A DNA stretch of 64,000 nucleotides. Origin: Flavobacterium sp. GTDB lineage: Bacteria > Bacteroidota > Bacteroidia > Flavobacteriales > Flavobacteriaceae. The DNA is taken from contig JAIXSK010000030.1 of the NCBI GenBank assembly GCA_027484725.1, forward strand, positions 62,001 to 126,000, in the 5' to 3' direction. Positions 18,228 through 30,006 of this stretch are shown here, in pieces (position 1 is the first letter of the stretch; every line of letters begins with the position of its first letter). The position numbers and the translations under genes are program-made. The notes beneath the pieces were generated by a model. It was not told the DNA's origin. It did not search any database and was given only the letters and a program-made list of their open reading frames with translations.

Positions 18228-19016
18228 ATGTCAAAACTAAAAAACTATAACGTTGTCGCGGTTTATTTTGTTTTATTCTTAACATTTTTGTGCGGCAGTT
18301 CATGTGGTCATCAAAAACTGTATGTGAACCAAATTACCGGAAAAGAAATCGGCATTACGGACACTCAAAAAGAAGCTGCTGAAATTGAGAACTTTATCAA
18401 ACCTTACCGGGAGCATATAGATCAAGATTTAAGTGCTGTTTTGGCTTATGCCCCGCAAACTTTAGACAAAAATGGTCAGTGGCAAACCCCTATGGGCAAT
18501 TTGTTTGCCGATGTGGTGATGCAAAAAGGAAATCCGGTTTTTCAGGCCAAAGAAAAAAAATCTATCGATGTTGTATTATTGAACCACGGTGGAATTCGCT
18601 CGATTATTCCTCAAGGAGATGTTACCGCCAGAACTGCATTTGAAATCATGCCTTTTGAAAATAGTTTGGTGGTCATAGCACTCAAAGGCGAGCAGATTGA
18701 AGAAATGCTCAACTATATCATCAGCGAGAAAAAACCGCACCCCATATGCGGATTGACTTTTACAATAGGTACGGATCAAAAACCTAAAAATGTTCAAATT
18801 CAAGGCAAACCTTTTTACCCGAATCAGATTTATTATGTGGGCACCAACGATTATTTATCTAATGGCGGCGACAACATGAACTTCTTTAAAAAAGGTATTT
18901 ACAAATACGATTTAGATTATAAACTCAGAAATATTCTCATAGACTATTTTAAGGATGTTGATACGATTCCGCTGATTCAAGATAAACGAATTACGATTGA
19001 AGGTCAGCAGCCCTAG
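18228..19016 (+). CDS. 5'-nucleotidase C-terminal domain lipoprotein
   Basis: 262 residues. Signal sequence with a lipobox-like end (VLFLTFLCGSSC), so probably an exported lipoprotein. The rest is the substrate-binding domain of 5'-nucleotidases/UshA (PF02872): TPMGNLFADVVMQ, LLNHGGIRSIIPQGDVTARTAFEIMPFEN in pieces, GEQIEEML and VGTNDYLSNGGDNM. The metallophosphoesterase half is absent but is encoded by the next gene (19140-20054). Its stop codon TAG lies within the CCCTAGCCCC start of repeat copy B. Confidence 0.9.
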   Translation: MSKLKNYNVVAVYFVLFLTFLCGSSCGHQKLYVNQITGKEIGITDTQKEAAEIENFIKPYREHIDQDLSAVLAYAPQTLDKNGQWQTPMGNLFADVVMQKGNPVFQAKEKKSIDVVLLNHGGIRSIIPQGDVTARTAFEIMPFENSLVVIALKGEQIEEMLNYIISEKKPHPICGLTFTIGTDQKPKNVQIQGKPFYPNQIYYVGTNDYLSNGGDNMNFFKKGIYKYDLDYKLRNILIDYFKDVDTIPLIQDKRITIEGQQP

Positions 19017-19104
19017 CCCCTTGCCTGCGGCAGGCAGACGATTAAAACTGGCATCCTCGCAGAGTTTACGCAGCGAGATATTGGCGAAAAGCGGGATTAG
19101 CTCT
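19010..19104 (+). repeat. dispersed intergenic repeat, copy B
   Basis: CCCTAGCCCC, then an inserted palindrome TTGCCTGCGGCAGGCA, GACGATT, GGCATC, a small hairpin CTCGC...GCGAG (about 19053-19078), and the closing block GGCGAAAAGCGGGATTAGCTC. Nearly identical in length and sequence to copy D (34513-34609). Confidence 0.85.
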
Positions 19105-19139
19105 AAATAAAAAATCAATTTCTACTGATTATTCTTTTT

Positions 19140-20054
19140 ATGAAAAGACGCGATTTTATTGAAAAAACATTGGCATCTACCGCTTTGGTAGGCTTGGGAC
19201 TGGGTTTGAGCAGTTTTGAATCAGCCAAGAAAAAACATTTGACAATACTCCACACCAATGATGTGCATAGTTATATCGATCCGTTTCCGCCTACTCATCC
19301 GAAGAATCCGAATATGGGCGGTGTGGCCCGAAGAGCAACTTTGATTGAAGCGATTCGTCAAGAAAATCCAAATGTTTTACTACTGGATGCCGGCGATATT
19401 TTTCAAGGGACACCTTATTTTAATTATTACGGCGGTGCGCTTGAATTTAAACTGATGACCTTGATGAAATATGATTTGGCCACTCTGGGAAATCATGATT
19501 TTGACAACGGAATCGACGGTTTTTATGCGCAACTGCCCAACGCCGGTTTTGGTTTTGTATCGGCCAATTACGATTTTAAAAATACAGTACTCAGCGGGTT
19601 GGTTCCGCCCTATAAAATATTTCACAAAGACGGGATAAAAGTAGGTGTTTTTGGTTTAGGTGTTCAGTTGGAAGGTTTGGTTGACAAAAAAAATTCAAAA
19701 GAAACGGTTTACAATGATCCGGTAGAAATTTCGCAAGATATGGCACGCCTACTCAAGCATGAGCAAAAATGCGATTTGGTGATTTGCCTCTCACATTTGG
19801 GTTATCAATACAAAAGTGAACCCGATAAAATTTCAGATGTTAAATTGGCTGCTTTGACTCAGGACATTGACTTAATCATAGGCGGACATACCCATACTTT
19901 TTTAGACAAACCAACCATTCTTAAAAATGCTATTGGTCAAGATGTACTGGTGAATCAAGTGGGTTGCTACGGTGTAAACTTAGGAAGAATTGATTTTTAC
20001 TTTGATACCGACAGCCAAAAAGCAGCTCAAGGAAGGTCTATTTTGGTTGGATGA
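19140..20054 (+). CDS. Tat-exported metallophosphatase (5'-nucleotidase N-terminal domain)
   Basis: 304 residues. N-terminus MKRRDFIEKTLASTALVGLG is a twin-arginine signal (RRDFI). The calcineurin-like fold follows with metal motifs ILHTNDVHSY (D-x-H), DAGDIFQG, LGNHDFDNG, LSHLGYQ and GGHTHTF. Together with the preceding lipoprotein it makes up a split 5'-nucleotidase/2',3'-cyclic phosphodiesterase. Export as a folded, metal-loaded protein fits the Tat signal. Its 3' end overlaps the convergent gene at 20027 by 28 bases. Confidence 0.92.
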   Translation: MKRRDFIEKTLASTALVGLGLGLSSFESAKKKHLTILHTNDVHSYIDPFPPTHPKNPNMGGVARRATLIEAIRQENPNVLLLDAGDIFQGTPYFNYYGGALEFKLMTLMKYDLATLGNHDFDNGIDGFYAQLPNAGFGFVSANYDFKNTVLSGLVPPYKIFHKDGIKVGVFGLGVQLEGLVDKKNSKETVYNDPVEISQDMARLLKHEQKCDLVICLSHLGYQYKSEPDKISDVKLAALTQDIDLIIGGHTHTFLDKPTILKNAIGQDVLVNQVGCYGVNLGRIDFYFDTDSQKAAQGRSILVG

Positions 20055-20713
20055 TTTTCAGATTCGGTTTCTTTCATAAACATATAAAAAGCATAATGCG
20101 CCAATGAAAAAACCAAAGCTGAAACCGGTTGAAAAACCACATTAGACAGATAAAAGTGCTGGATCATAAAGACTACCACCAAAAAGGTAAACAACAAAGT
20201 ACTGATGATCAGCCAAGAATTTTGTTTGTTGTCATTCATGACGTATTGCGACAATCCCAATCCGCTAAAAATAGAAATAATCAAATCATTGATGATAGAC
20301 GGCAAGAAATTCGGATTGTCAAAAGGAATGATGATATAAATTAGGTAAGAAAAAATAAAAATAAACGGCAATGTAGCCAATACAAATGGCAACCACAAAA
20401 CCGGAGCGCCAACTTTAAGTACCGTTACAATAGTTGCAATACGGTAAAATAAAAAGGTAAGTATGGCAAACATTACACATTCTGAAGAGTTTGAAAGCAA
20501 AAACAGATTAGACAAAAAAGCGAATCCAAGTGCAATAACATACCAATAACAGATTTTTTGAGCCGTTTTTAAATATTGCCACAACAAAACAGGAATAAGC
20601 ATGGGCTTAAAAACGTAGATAGCTAATTGCCACTGATTATACTCAGCCAATACCAAAATAATGGTGATGCCCAAAAATAACCAATTAGCGATATGAGCTT
20701 TGATGTTTTGCAT
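20027..20713 (-). CDS. multi-pass membrane protein, distant YhhN-like array, member 4
   Basis: 228 residues with about seven hydrophobic helices. The segment VFKPMLIPVLLWQYLK corresponds to the KP-x-x-x-P motif near the start of YhhN/TMEM86 (lysoplasmalogenase-like) proteins, followed by FLSNLFLLSNSSE where classical members have a GD-containing helix. Last of four consecutive paralogs; 6 bases separate it from member 3. The Gly-Asp pair is not conserved, so catalysis of the lysoplasmalogenase type is doubtful. The 3' end overlaps the convergent metallophosphatase by 28 bases. Confidence 0.6.
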   Translation of the reverse strand: MQNIKAHIANWLFLGITIILVLAEYNQWQLAIYVFKPMLIPVLLWQYLKTAQKICYWYVIALGFAFLSNLFLLSNSSECVMFAILTFLFYRIATIVTVLKVGAPVLWLPFVLATLPFIFIFSYLIYIIIPFDNPNFLPSIINDLIISIFSGLGLSQYVMNDNKQNSWLIISTLLFTFLVVVFMIQHFYLSNVVFQPVSALVFSLAHYAFYMFMKETESENHPTKIDLP

Positions 20714-20719
20714 AGAAAA

Positions 20720-21403
20720 CTAATCTGTTGATTCAGCAGTTAGAACAAATTTATAAAAAGTATAGGTTGCCAAAGCAGATAAAATAATTTCTATGGGTTT
20801 GTAAATCAGCTCTGACTCTTCGCCCAAAAAATAATGTTCGATAAAAACAATGAATCTTAGTCCGATGTACAATAAAGTACTTATCAAAAGCAATGAATGA
20901 ACTCTATTGTCATTCTTAAGATAATTTACTACAGAGAATCCGCCCAAAAGAGATATCAGAATATTTTGAAAAATAAGTATGTTAAACTCTGTATCTGAAA
21001 CATCGCTGGTAACAGAAGCCAGATAAAAAAAGATAATTAAAAAAGGAAAAGAAGCTGAAAGCAGATGCAAATAATTTCTGTCCGGAGTTAGTTGAAAAAC
21101 CAAAATTAGAGATATAACTCTGAGCGATATAAAGCTTACCAATGTGTAAACATAGATATTGCTCATGGCAAAGAAAAAATATACATTGCTAAATATTTGC
21201 AATAAAAGCAATACCAACAACCAGTTATTTTTGTGTTTTGATTCTACAAAAAACAAACCCAACAACAAAATAGGCAAAGCTACATGAGCAGCAAAACTAA
21301 GCGGTTGATAGGCAATGACTGCAGCAGCGATTTCAACCAAAATCATCAAAAAATAAGCACTGCTGAGTACTTTAGCGCATATTTGTTTGTTGGCTAAAAT
21401 CAT
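20720..21403 (-). CDS. multi-pass membrane protein, distant YhhN-like array, member 3
   Basis: 227 residues, about seven hydrophobic helices. Most diverged of the array: the KP motif is replaced by ALPILLLGLFF and the GD helix by IFSNVYFFFAM. Layout, length, spacing of helices and the closing IEIILSALATYTFYKFVL match its neighbours. Gaps of 6 and 9 bases to the flanking members indicate one transcript. Function unknown. Confidence 0.55.
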   Translation of the reverse strand: MILANKQICAKVLSSAYFLMILVEIAAAVIAYQPLSFAAHVALPILLLGLFFVESKHKNNWLLVLLLLQIFSNVYFFFAMSNIYVYTLVSFISLRVISLILVFQLTPDRNYLHLLSASFPFLIIFFYLASVTSDVSDTEFNILIFQNILISLLGGFSVVNYLKNDNRVHSLLLISTLLYIGLRFIVFIEHYFLGEESELIYKPIEIILSALATYTFYKFVLTAESTD

Positions 21404-21412
21404 AACTAAAAA

Positions 21413-22141
21413 TTAAGCTTTCATTCTTTTGCCTGAATTAATAATCATATAGCGCTTTCTTTTTAACTCATCTCTAATAATATATTTATAAATGAGATAC
21501 TGCGCCAAAACAAAAAACAACATGGCTATTGCTTGTAAACGTCCAAGGCTAGAATGAAATCCTTTGATAACCACCAAAAACTGCGTGGCCGTAAAAAACA
21601 TCGTACTGATAAGTAGAAAAGTATTTGAAGTAGAAGATTTGATGATATAAGCACTCAAGCAAAATCCACCGAAAAGAATCATAAAAAATCCTTGTAAAAT
21701 GAACATCCCAAAATGTTCGTGAAGCTGAGAATAAGCCACGTTTGCAACAAACAAGAAAATAAACAGAAAAGGCAGACAACCTAATAGAAGCGGTAAATAA
21801 CCGGGAAAACGCACTTTTCTGAATACCAAATACATAATAATCAAACGATAAAACAGAATAAATGTTGTGCCGATAAAAAAGTGAAATGCCGAATGATTAA
21901 TCAAAAACAAATTGGCCATCCATGCTGATACCAATGCCGCAACGAATAAGGGATTAAACCGTTTGGACGAGAGAAAATAAATCAAAATTAACAAAGGCAT
22001 CAAAAAGGGTTTTGAAGCCAAAATATAAAATGAATCATTGTAGTACTCTGCTAAAACTTCAACAAGCGAAAGGAAAAAGTAAATTGCTATTAATGGCTTG
22101 ATCAGTTTTTTTTTGAACAAAACCTCGCTCTTCTTTTTCAT
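21413..22141 (-). CDS. multi-pass membrane protein, distant YhhN-like array, member 2
   Basis: 242 residues, about seven hydrophobic helices, Lys-rich N-terminus (MKKKSEVLFKKK). KPFLMPLLILIYFL matches the YhhN-type KP motif; AWMANLFLINHSAFHFF occupies the position of the GD helix. The C-terminus ends in a basic tail (KRKRYMIINSGKRMKA), so it should be cytoplasmic. Part of the run behind ligA. Confidence 0.6.
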   Translation of the reverse strand: MKKKSEVLFKKKLIKPLIAIYFFLSLVEVLAEYYNDSFYILASKPFLMPLLILIYFLSSKRFNPLFVAALVSAWMANLFLINHSAFHFFIGTTFILFYRLIIMYLVFRKVRFPGYLPLLLGCLPFLFIFLFVANVAYSQLHEHFGMFILQGFFMILFGGFCLSAYIIKSSTSNTFLLISTMFFTATQFLVVIKGFHSSLGRLQAIAMLFFVLAQYLIYKYIIRDELKRKRYMIINSGKRMKA

Positions 22142-22206
22142 GTTGGGTGGGTGTAATTTTTGGATAAATTTAAATAAAATATTAAATAATTATTTTAAAA
22201 TTTAGA

Positions 22207-24919
<2,713 letters not shown>

Positions 24920-24942
24920 TTAAACTACTCCGTTTGAAAAAA

Positions 24943-25416
24943 TTATGAACGAATTACCTGCATGAGTTGTTGATACATCTCACCGCCGCTCAAGTATGCA
25001 CCTTGCTGTATCAGGCTAAAAATATCTGTGTTTCTTTCTTGGGTATATTCTTTTTGACCAAGTCTGATTTCAACTTCAGAGCCAAACATTTCTTGGTTGA
25101 GCCATTGTAAACCTTCATGCGTGAGCAAATCAACATCAGGACGTAAAGATTTGATAATGATAGACTCAATACGGGTGTCTAAACATTCAAATAAAAAAAC
25201 ATGGGTAGAAGAAAAATGCTCTAAATAGCGCGTTCTGGTGAGTACGCCTTCCCAAATCAAATCTGAAAAAACATCAAGTTCTTGTTCAGCCACCTCGGGT
25301 TGGGTGTGTTTAAGCTCATCCCATTCATTTTTATCAATGGTTTGTGCCGCTAAAAAACGGATGAATTCAGGGTGCAATTCTTCAAATTGTTCTTGAGTAA
25401 GTCGGGTGTATTTCAT
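24943..25416 (-). CDS. conserved flavobacterial protein (DUF6495-like)
   Basis: 157 residues, acidic, no signal or membrane segment. It begins MKYTRLTQEQFEELHPEF and contains FLAAQTIDKNEWDELK and FECLDTRIESIIIKSLR, which I recall from the flavobacterial family DUF6495. No catalytic motif. It lies between repeat copy C and ligA on the same strand. Function unknown. Confidence 0.65.
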   Translation of the reverse strand: MKYTRLTQEQFEELHPEFIRFLAAQTIDKNEWDELKHTQPEVAEQELDVFSDLIWEGVLTRTRYLEHFSSTHVFLFECLDTRIESIIIKSLRPDVDLLTHEGLQWLNQEMFGSEVEIRLGQKEYTQERNTDIFSLIQQGAYLSGGEMYQQLMQVIRS

Positions 25417-25443
25417 GGTTGGGGTGTTTTTTGATGGTCAATT

Positions 25444-25520
25444 GCCTAGCCCGGATGGAAACGACATGCTTTTGTTCTGGGGTTCAGAACAAAAGATAAA
25501 GTGTACAGCCGGATAAGCTG
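25444..25520 (+). repeat. dispersed intergenic repeat, copy C (long hairpin, no palindrome insert)
   Basis: GCCTAGCCCGGATGGAAACGACAT, then a perfect 11-bp hairpin (25469-25479 with 25485-25495, 5-base loop), then GATAAAGTGTACAGCCGGATAAGCT. Same outer blocks as the other copies but without the GC palindrome. It lies between rplI and the DUF6495-like gene, antisense to both. Confidence 0.7.
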
Positions 25521-25543
25521 CTGTAAAATAATTTATAAAAAAA

Positions 25544-25565
25544 AATCCCGACATTCATCGGGATT
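25544..25565 (-). terminator. terminator of the rpsF-rpsR-rplI operon
   Basis: AATCCCGA / TCGGGATT, a perfect 8-bp stem with a 6-base loop. The A run at 25535-25543 gives a U tract on the minus strand. Located 22 bases after the rplI stop. Confidence 0.88.
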
Positions 25566-25586
25566 CTTTTGATTTGTTTTGAAATC

Positions 25587-26027
25587 TTATTGCTCAGCAA
25601 CTACATCGTAAGTTAACTCAACAATTACAGAACGGTGCAAACGAACACTGGCAGTGTATCTACCGGTACGTTTTACAATTCCGCTGGTGATGAATTTTCT
25701 GTCGATGCTGTGACCAGCTTTCTCTAAAGCTTCAGCAATGTCAATGTTGGTTACTGAACCAAACAATTTCTCACCGCCTGCTTTAGAAACAATTTTAATT
25801 TCAACCGCTTTTAAAGCCTCGCCCAATGCTTGTGCATCGCTTACGAGTTTTGCTTCTTTGTGAGCTTTTTGTTTCAAGTTTTCAGCCAAAACTTTTTTAG
25901 CTGAAGGTGTTGCCATCTGAGCAAAACCTTGTGGAATTAGGTAATTACGACCATAACCTGGTTTAACCGTTACTACATCGTCTTTAAAACCTAAATTCTG
26001 TACGTCTTTCTTTAATATAAGTTCCAT
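25587..26027 (-). CDS. rplI: 50S ribosomal protein L9
   Basis: 146 residues. N-terminal domain MELILKKDVQNLGFKDDVVTVKPGYGRNYLIPQG in pieces is the bL9 signature; the long connecting helix (about 40-75) and C-terminal domain KLFGSVTNIDIAEALEKAG follow. Binds 23S rRNA at the base of the L1 stalk. Last gene of the rpsF-rpsR-rplI operon, 15 bases after rpsR. Confidence 0.97.
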   Translation of the reverse strand: MELILKKDVQNLGFKDDVVTVKPGYGRNYLIPQGFAQMATPSAKKVLAENLKQKAHKEAKLVSDAQALGEALKAVEIKIVSKAGGEKLFGSVTNIDIAEALEKAGHSIDRKFITSGIVKRTGRYTASVRLHRSVIVELTYDVVAEQ

Positions 26028-26042
26028 AATTGTGCTTCCTTA

Positions 26043-26339
26043 TTATTTTAGTAAATCAGCCACATATGGCAATAATGCTAAATGTCTGGCTCTTTTGATA
26101 GCAACGGATACTTTTCTTTGGTATTTCAAAGAAGTTCCGGTCAGACGACGAGGTAAGATTTTACCTTGCTCGTTTACGAATTTTAAAAGGAAGTCCGGAT
26201 CTTTATAATCTACATATTTAATTCCGGCCTTTTTAAAACGACAGTATTTTTTGGTTTTGTTCGTTTCAATATTTAAAGGTGTAAGATATCTGATATCTCC
26301 ATCTTTTTTACCTGCAGCTGATTGTTGGATATTTGCCAT
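26043..26339 (-). CDS. rpsR: 30S ribosomal protein S18
   Basis: 98 residues. [19 protein letters not shown] and [32 protein letters not shown] contain the bS18 signature. Pairs with S6 on the 30S platform. Two bases separate it from rpsF. Confidence 0.97.
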   Translation of the reverse strand: MANIQQSAAGKKDGDIRYLTPLNIETNKTKKYCRFKKAGIKYVDYKDPDFLLKFVNEQGKILPRRLTGTSLKYQRKVSVAIKRARHLALLPYVADLLK

Positions 26340-26341
26340 GA

Positions 26342-26680
26342 TTACGCTTTTGCATTTAATTTGGTTCTTCTTCTCTCTGCCCAGGCAACTGCATGTTTGT
26401 CTAAGCTAACGGTTAAGAAACGCATCACTCTTTCGTCGCGTCTGAATTCAGTTTCAAATGCTAATAAAAGTTCTGCTGCTGCTTTGAATTCGAATAAATG
26501 GTAAAAACCACTTTTCTTGTTTTGGATTTCATAAGCCATCTTTTTTAGGCCCCAATCCTCTTTAGAAATCATTTCGGCTCCGCGGGAAGTAAGAAAATCT
26601 TCAAATTTGCTCACTGTTTCCTTTACCTGAACATCAGATAAAACGGGATTTAAAATGAAAACAGTTTCGTAATGTTTCAT
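26342..26680 (-). CDS. rpsF: 30S ribosomal protein S6
   Basis: 112 residues. [36 protein letters not shown] and FYHLFEF are the bS6 signature, ferredoxin-like fold. Binds S18 and 16S rRNA. First gene of the operon; a good Bacteroidota promoter lies 35 bases upstream. Confidence 0.97.
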   Translation of the reverse strand: MKHYETVFILNPVLSDVQVKETVSKFEDFLTSRGAEMISKEDWGLKKMAYEIQNKKSGFYHLFEFKAAAELLLAFETEFRRDERVMRFLTVSLDKHAVAWAERRRTKLNAKA

Positions 26681-26714
26681 AATAATTAATTAAGGTGTTT
26701 TTTGAATAATCGCG

Positions 26715-26744
26715 CAAAAGTATAAATAAATTTTTAATAAACAA
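26715..26744 (-). promoter_or_regulatory. predicted promoter of rpsF-rpsR-rplI
   Basis: Minus strand TTG (26742-26744), 19-base spacer, TACTTTTG (26715-26722), a full match to the Bacteroidota consensus. Confidence 0.65.
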
Positions 26745-26852
26745 GAAAAATGCATTTTTTATCGTTAAAACGCAAAAAAAGCCGATAAAGATTAGGTTGG
26801 TAAGAAAAAAGGTTTTAGTTTCGCTTCACCAAATCTATAATAAATTAGAATT

Positions 26853-27548
26853 ATGAAACTAAATTGTGTTGTAGTTGATGATAGTTCCATCCAAAGGATG
26901 ATCATCGCAAAGTTAGTAAATAATCATCCAAATTTACATTTAATTGGAGATTTTTCTAATGCAATTGAAGCAAAAAATTGCATGTCGGTTCATACTGTTG
27001 ATCTCATCTTCTTAGATGTTGAGATGCCAGTAATCAGCGGATTTGATTTTCTTGATGGTTTAAAGTCTAAACCACAAATCATTTTCATTACTTCAAAAGC
27101 AGAGTATGCAATGAAAGCGTTTGATTATGACGCTACTGATTATTTGCAAAAACCTATTGCTCTTGACCGTTTTAATGCTTCGGTAAAACGAGCTATGGAT
27201 TTTCATATGCTCAAAAAAGAAAATCAAGAAGAAGAAGGCGAACACATTTTCATTAAGAGTAATCTTAAAAAACTCAAAGTGTATACCTCTAAAATCAAAT
27301 GGATTGAAGCTTTTGGAGATTATGTGAAAGTGGTCACCGAAGAAGACAGCAACTTGGTTCTTTCAACGATGAAATCATTTGAAAAAGATTTATCAAAAGA
27401 AAAGTTCATCCGAGTGCACAAGTCTTACATCATTAATATTGACAAGGTAGAACGATTCAACAGCAAATATGCTGAAATTGGAATCACCAAAATACCACTC
27501 AGTCGCAACAAAAAAGATGATTTGATCAGAGCCTTGGCTATTGCCTAA
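26853..27548 (+). CDS. LytTR-family response regulator
   Basis: 231 residues. Receiver domain (about 1-120): acidic D9/D10, phospho-acceptor D55 in DLIFLDVEMP, and K in DYLQKPIALDRF. C-terminal LytTR DNA-binding domain (about 135-230): HIFIKSNLKKLKV, IKWIEAFGDYVKVV, FIRVHKSYIINIDKV. Such regulators are normally paired with a LytS-type membrane kinase, but none is adjacent, so it is an orphan here. The stop overlaps that of the convergent priA by 4 bases. Confidence 0.93.
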   Translation: MKLNCVVVDDSSIQRMIIAKLVNNHPNLHLIGDFSNAIEAKNCMSVHTVDLIFLDVEMPVISGFDFLDGLKSKPQIIFITSKAEYAMKAFDYDATDYLQKPIALDRFNASVKRAMDFHMLKKENQEEEGEHIFIKSNLKKLKVYTSKIKWIEAFGDYVKVVTEEDSNLVLSTMKSFEKDLSKEKFIRVHKSYIINIDKVERFNSKYAEIGITKIPLSRNKKDDLIRALAIA

Positions 27549-29995
27549 TAAAAGTCAACATTTACCGAAACCTTGACCGCTCTGAATTGCGCAACCGTAT
27601 CAAAACTATCCAGTATTTTCTGGATAGTTTTTTTTATGCTTTGAAGTGATTGCTCTTGCGGAATTTTGACCAAAATCAAACGAATATATTCATTGCGAAT
27701 TCTGGCCACAGGAGGTTCTTCCGGACCTAAAACCGGAATTTGTAGGTGTTGCTTCATAACCTCAGTCAACCACTGAGAGGCTTGTCTGAGTTTTTCAAAG
27801 TCACGATTCTTGAGTGTTAACCTAATCAAGCGCGCATAAGGCGGATATTGATAAATCTTGCGTTCATACAACTGCTCTTGATACATTGCCAAATAATCAT
27901 TTCTGGTTACTTGTTGGAGGATATTGTGGTAAGGATTATACGTTTGAATAATTACTTTGCCTGATTTTTCAGAACGCCCTGCCCTGCCCGACACTTGCGT
28001 CATGAGCTGAAAACTTCTTTCAAAAGCTCTAAAGTCCGGATGATACAGCATATTATCGGCATTCATAATGCCTACCAAACTGACTTTTTCAAAATCAAGA
28101 CCTTTGGCCAACATTTGTGTACCAATTAATACATCGGCTTCGTGGTTTTTAAAACTGTCGATGATTTTCTCAAAAGCATATTTGGCACGTGTGGTATCTT
28201 GATCCATTCTCAGGATACGCGCCTGCGGAAATATCTGCTCTAATTCTTGTTGCACTTGTTCTGTACCAAAACCTTTGGTTTCTAAATCAACACCCGAACA
28301 ACTATGACATCTGGAAGGATTCGCCATCGAATATCCGCAGTAATGACAACGCAGCTGATTTTTGTGTTTGTGGTAGGTTAAACTCACATCGCATTGCGGG
28401 CATTGCGCCACATGGCCACACGTCATACATTCTACCACTGGCGAATAACCGCGTCGATTCTGAAAAAGAATTACTTGTTCTTTGTTTGAAATAGCTTTTT
28501 GAATTTCTTCCAGAAGTGTATCGCTAAAATGACCGGTCATTTTTTTTCTGAAATGTTTGTCTTTTATATCAACCAATTCAATTTCTGGCAAATTAAAATT
28601 CCCAAAGCGCTGGCTTAAAGCTGCAAAACCATATTTGCCGTTTTGCGCATTAAAAAAAGTTTCAATTGAAGGCGTAGCCGAACCCAACAAAACCTTCGCA
28701 CCATATTTAGCCGCCAAAACAATGGCAGCATCGCGTGCATGATATCGCGGAGCCGGGTCGTGCTGCTTGTAGGTTTGCTCGTGTTCTTCATCAATAATCA
28801 CACATCCTAAATCAACAAAAGGCAAAAATAAAGCTGAACGCGCTCCGATGACAATCTGCGCTTTTGAAGTATTTTCTCTTACATTGCGCCATACTTCAAC
28901 ACGTTCGTGATTGCTATATTTTGAATGATATACTGATACGAGTGCACCAAAGTGATTTCTAAGACGATTCACCAATTGTGTGGTTAAGGCAATCTCGGGC
29001 AACAAATACAAAACTTGCTTTTTTTGTTCTAAGAAGGTTTTGATGAGTTCAATGTAGACTTCGGTTTTTCCGCTTCCGGTAACGCCATGCAAAAGACAAA
29101 CTTCTTTGCTTTTCCATTGATCTAAAATGGTTTCTTTGGCTGTATGTTGCAACAAACTAAGTTCAAGTTGCGCGTTTTCACCTTCAGGAATATAAGTAAT
29201 TCTATCTTTTTGTAGCGTGTAAACTTCAAAAATACCTTTATCTGTAAGGCTTTTGATGGTTGCTGATGAAACGCCCGAAACCTCGGTTATTTGTTTCACA
29301 GAGATAGGCTCTGTTTGTGCCGCTTTAAGTTGAAAATAATGCAGTATTAATTCAGTCTGCTTGCTGCCTTTAAAACTGTGCAACAAAGTTTGTAAATGCA
29401 CCTGAGAATCATATTCAGCATGCAATTTGAGATATTTTACAAGTTTGGGTTTGTAGGTTTCTGTGACTTCTTCGTGTATGGTTAGTACTTGTTTTTCAAA
29501 TAGTCGATGCAATACCGGAAACACTTTTTTCTTGTTCAAAATAGAGACTATATCTGCAATGCGCAAAGACGATTGATGTTGCAAAGCTTGATATATGAGA
29601 TATTCTTCGTCGGTAAATTCAGCAACATCGTAATAACGTTCGTCTTTTTTTGAAATAATCGTTTCGCTTTCAAGCAAAAAAGAAGCCGGCAGAGCACCGC
29701 GGTACACATCGCCTATCGGACACATATAATATTGCGCCATCCACTGCCAATGATCAATTTGAATTTCAGTCACCAGCGGTTGTTCGTCCAAAATTTGATC
29801 AATCTCTTTGGCCTGATAAAGCATCGGTTGATTTTGATGCAACTCAATCACCAAAGCCGTGTAGAGTTTGTTTTTTCCAAATGGTACCACCACACGCATT
29901 CCTTTTTTAAGAAAATAAAATTCTGCCTCAGAAACCTGATAGGTAAAGGTTTTGGACAAAGCCAAAGGCAAAATAACTTCTGCAAAAAACGGCAT
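27545..29995 (-). CDS. priA: primosomal helicase PriA
   Basis: 816 residues, within the PriA range. N-terminal 3' DNA-binding domain, winged helix (about 190-260), then superfamily 2 helicase with Walker A LLHGVTGSGKTEV and DEEH box (CVIIDEEHEQTYKQHDPAPRYHARD in pieces). Eight Cys in the two zinc sites (CMTCGHVAQCPQC...CHYCGYSMANPSRCHSC). Helicase C motifs FGTEQVQQEL, LIGTQMLAKGLDF and QVSGRAGR follow. Restarts stalled replication forks. Eleven bases after DUF2147. Confidence 0.96.
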   Translation of the reverse strand: MPFFAEVILPLALSKTFTYQVSEAEFYFLKKGMRVVVPFGKNKLYTALVIELHQNQPMLYQAKEIDQILDEQPLVTEIQIDHWQWMAQYYMCPIGDVYRGALPASFLLESETIISKKDERYYDVAEFTDEEYLIYQALQHQSSLRIADIVSILNKKKVFPVLHRLFEKQVLTIHEEVTETYKPKLVKYLKLHAEYDSQVHLQTLLHSFKGSKQTELILHYFQLKAAQTEPISVKQITEVSGVSSATIKSLTDKGIFEVYTLQKDRITYIPEGENAQLELSLLQHTAKETILDQWKSKEVCLLHGVTGSGKTEVYIELIKTFLEQKKQVLYLLPEIALTTQLVNRLRNHFGALVSVYHSKYSNHERVEVWRNVRENTSKAQIVIGARSALFLPFVDLGCVIIDEEHEQTYKQHDPAPRYHARDAAIVLAAKYGAKVLLGSATPSIETFFNAQNGKYGFAALSQRFGNFNLPEIELVDIKDKHFRKKMTGHFSDTLLEEIQKAISNKEQVILFQNRRGYSPVVECMTCGHVAQCPQCDVSLTYHKHKNQLRCHYCGYSMANPSRCHSCSGVDLETKGFGTEQVQQELEQIFPQARILRMDQDTTRAKYAFEKIIDSFKNHEADVLIGTQMLAKGLDFEKVSLVGIMNADNMLYHPDFRAFERSFQLMTQVSGRAGRSEKSGKVIIQTYNPYHNILQQVTRNDYLAMYQEQLYERKIYQYPPYARLIRLTLKNRDFEKLRQASQWLTEVMKQHLQIPVLGPEEPPVARIRNEYIRLILVKIPQEQSLQSIKKTIQKILDSFDTVAQFRAVKVSVNVDFY

Positions 29996-30006
29996 GAGCG
30001 AAGATT

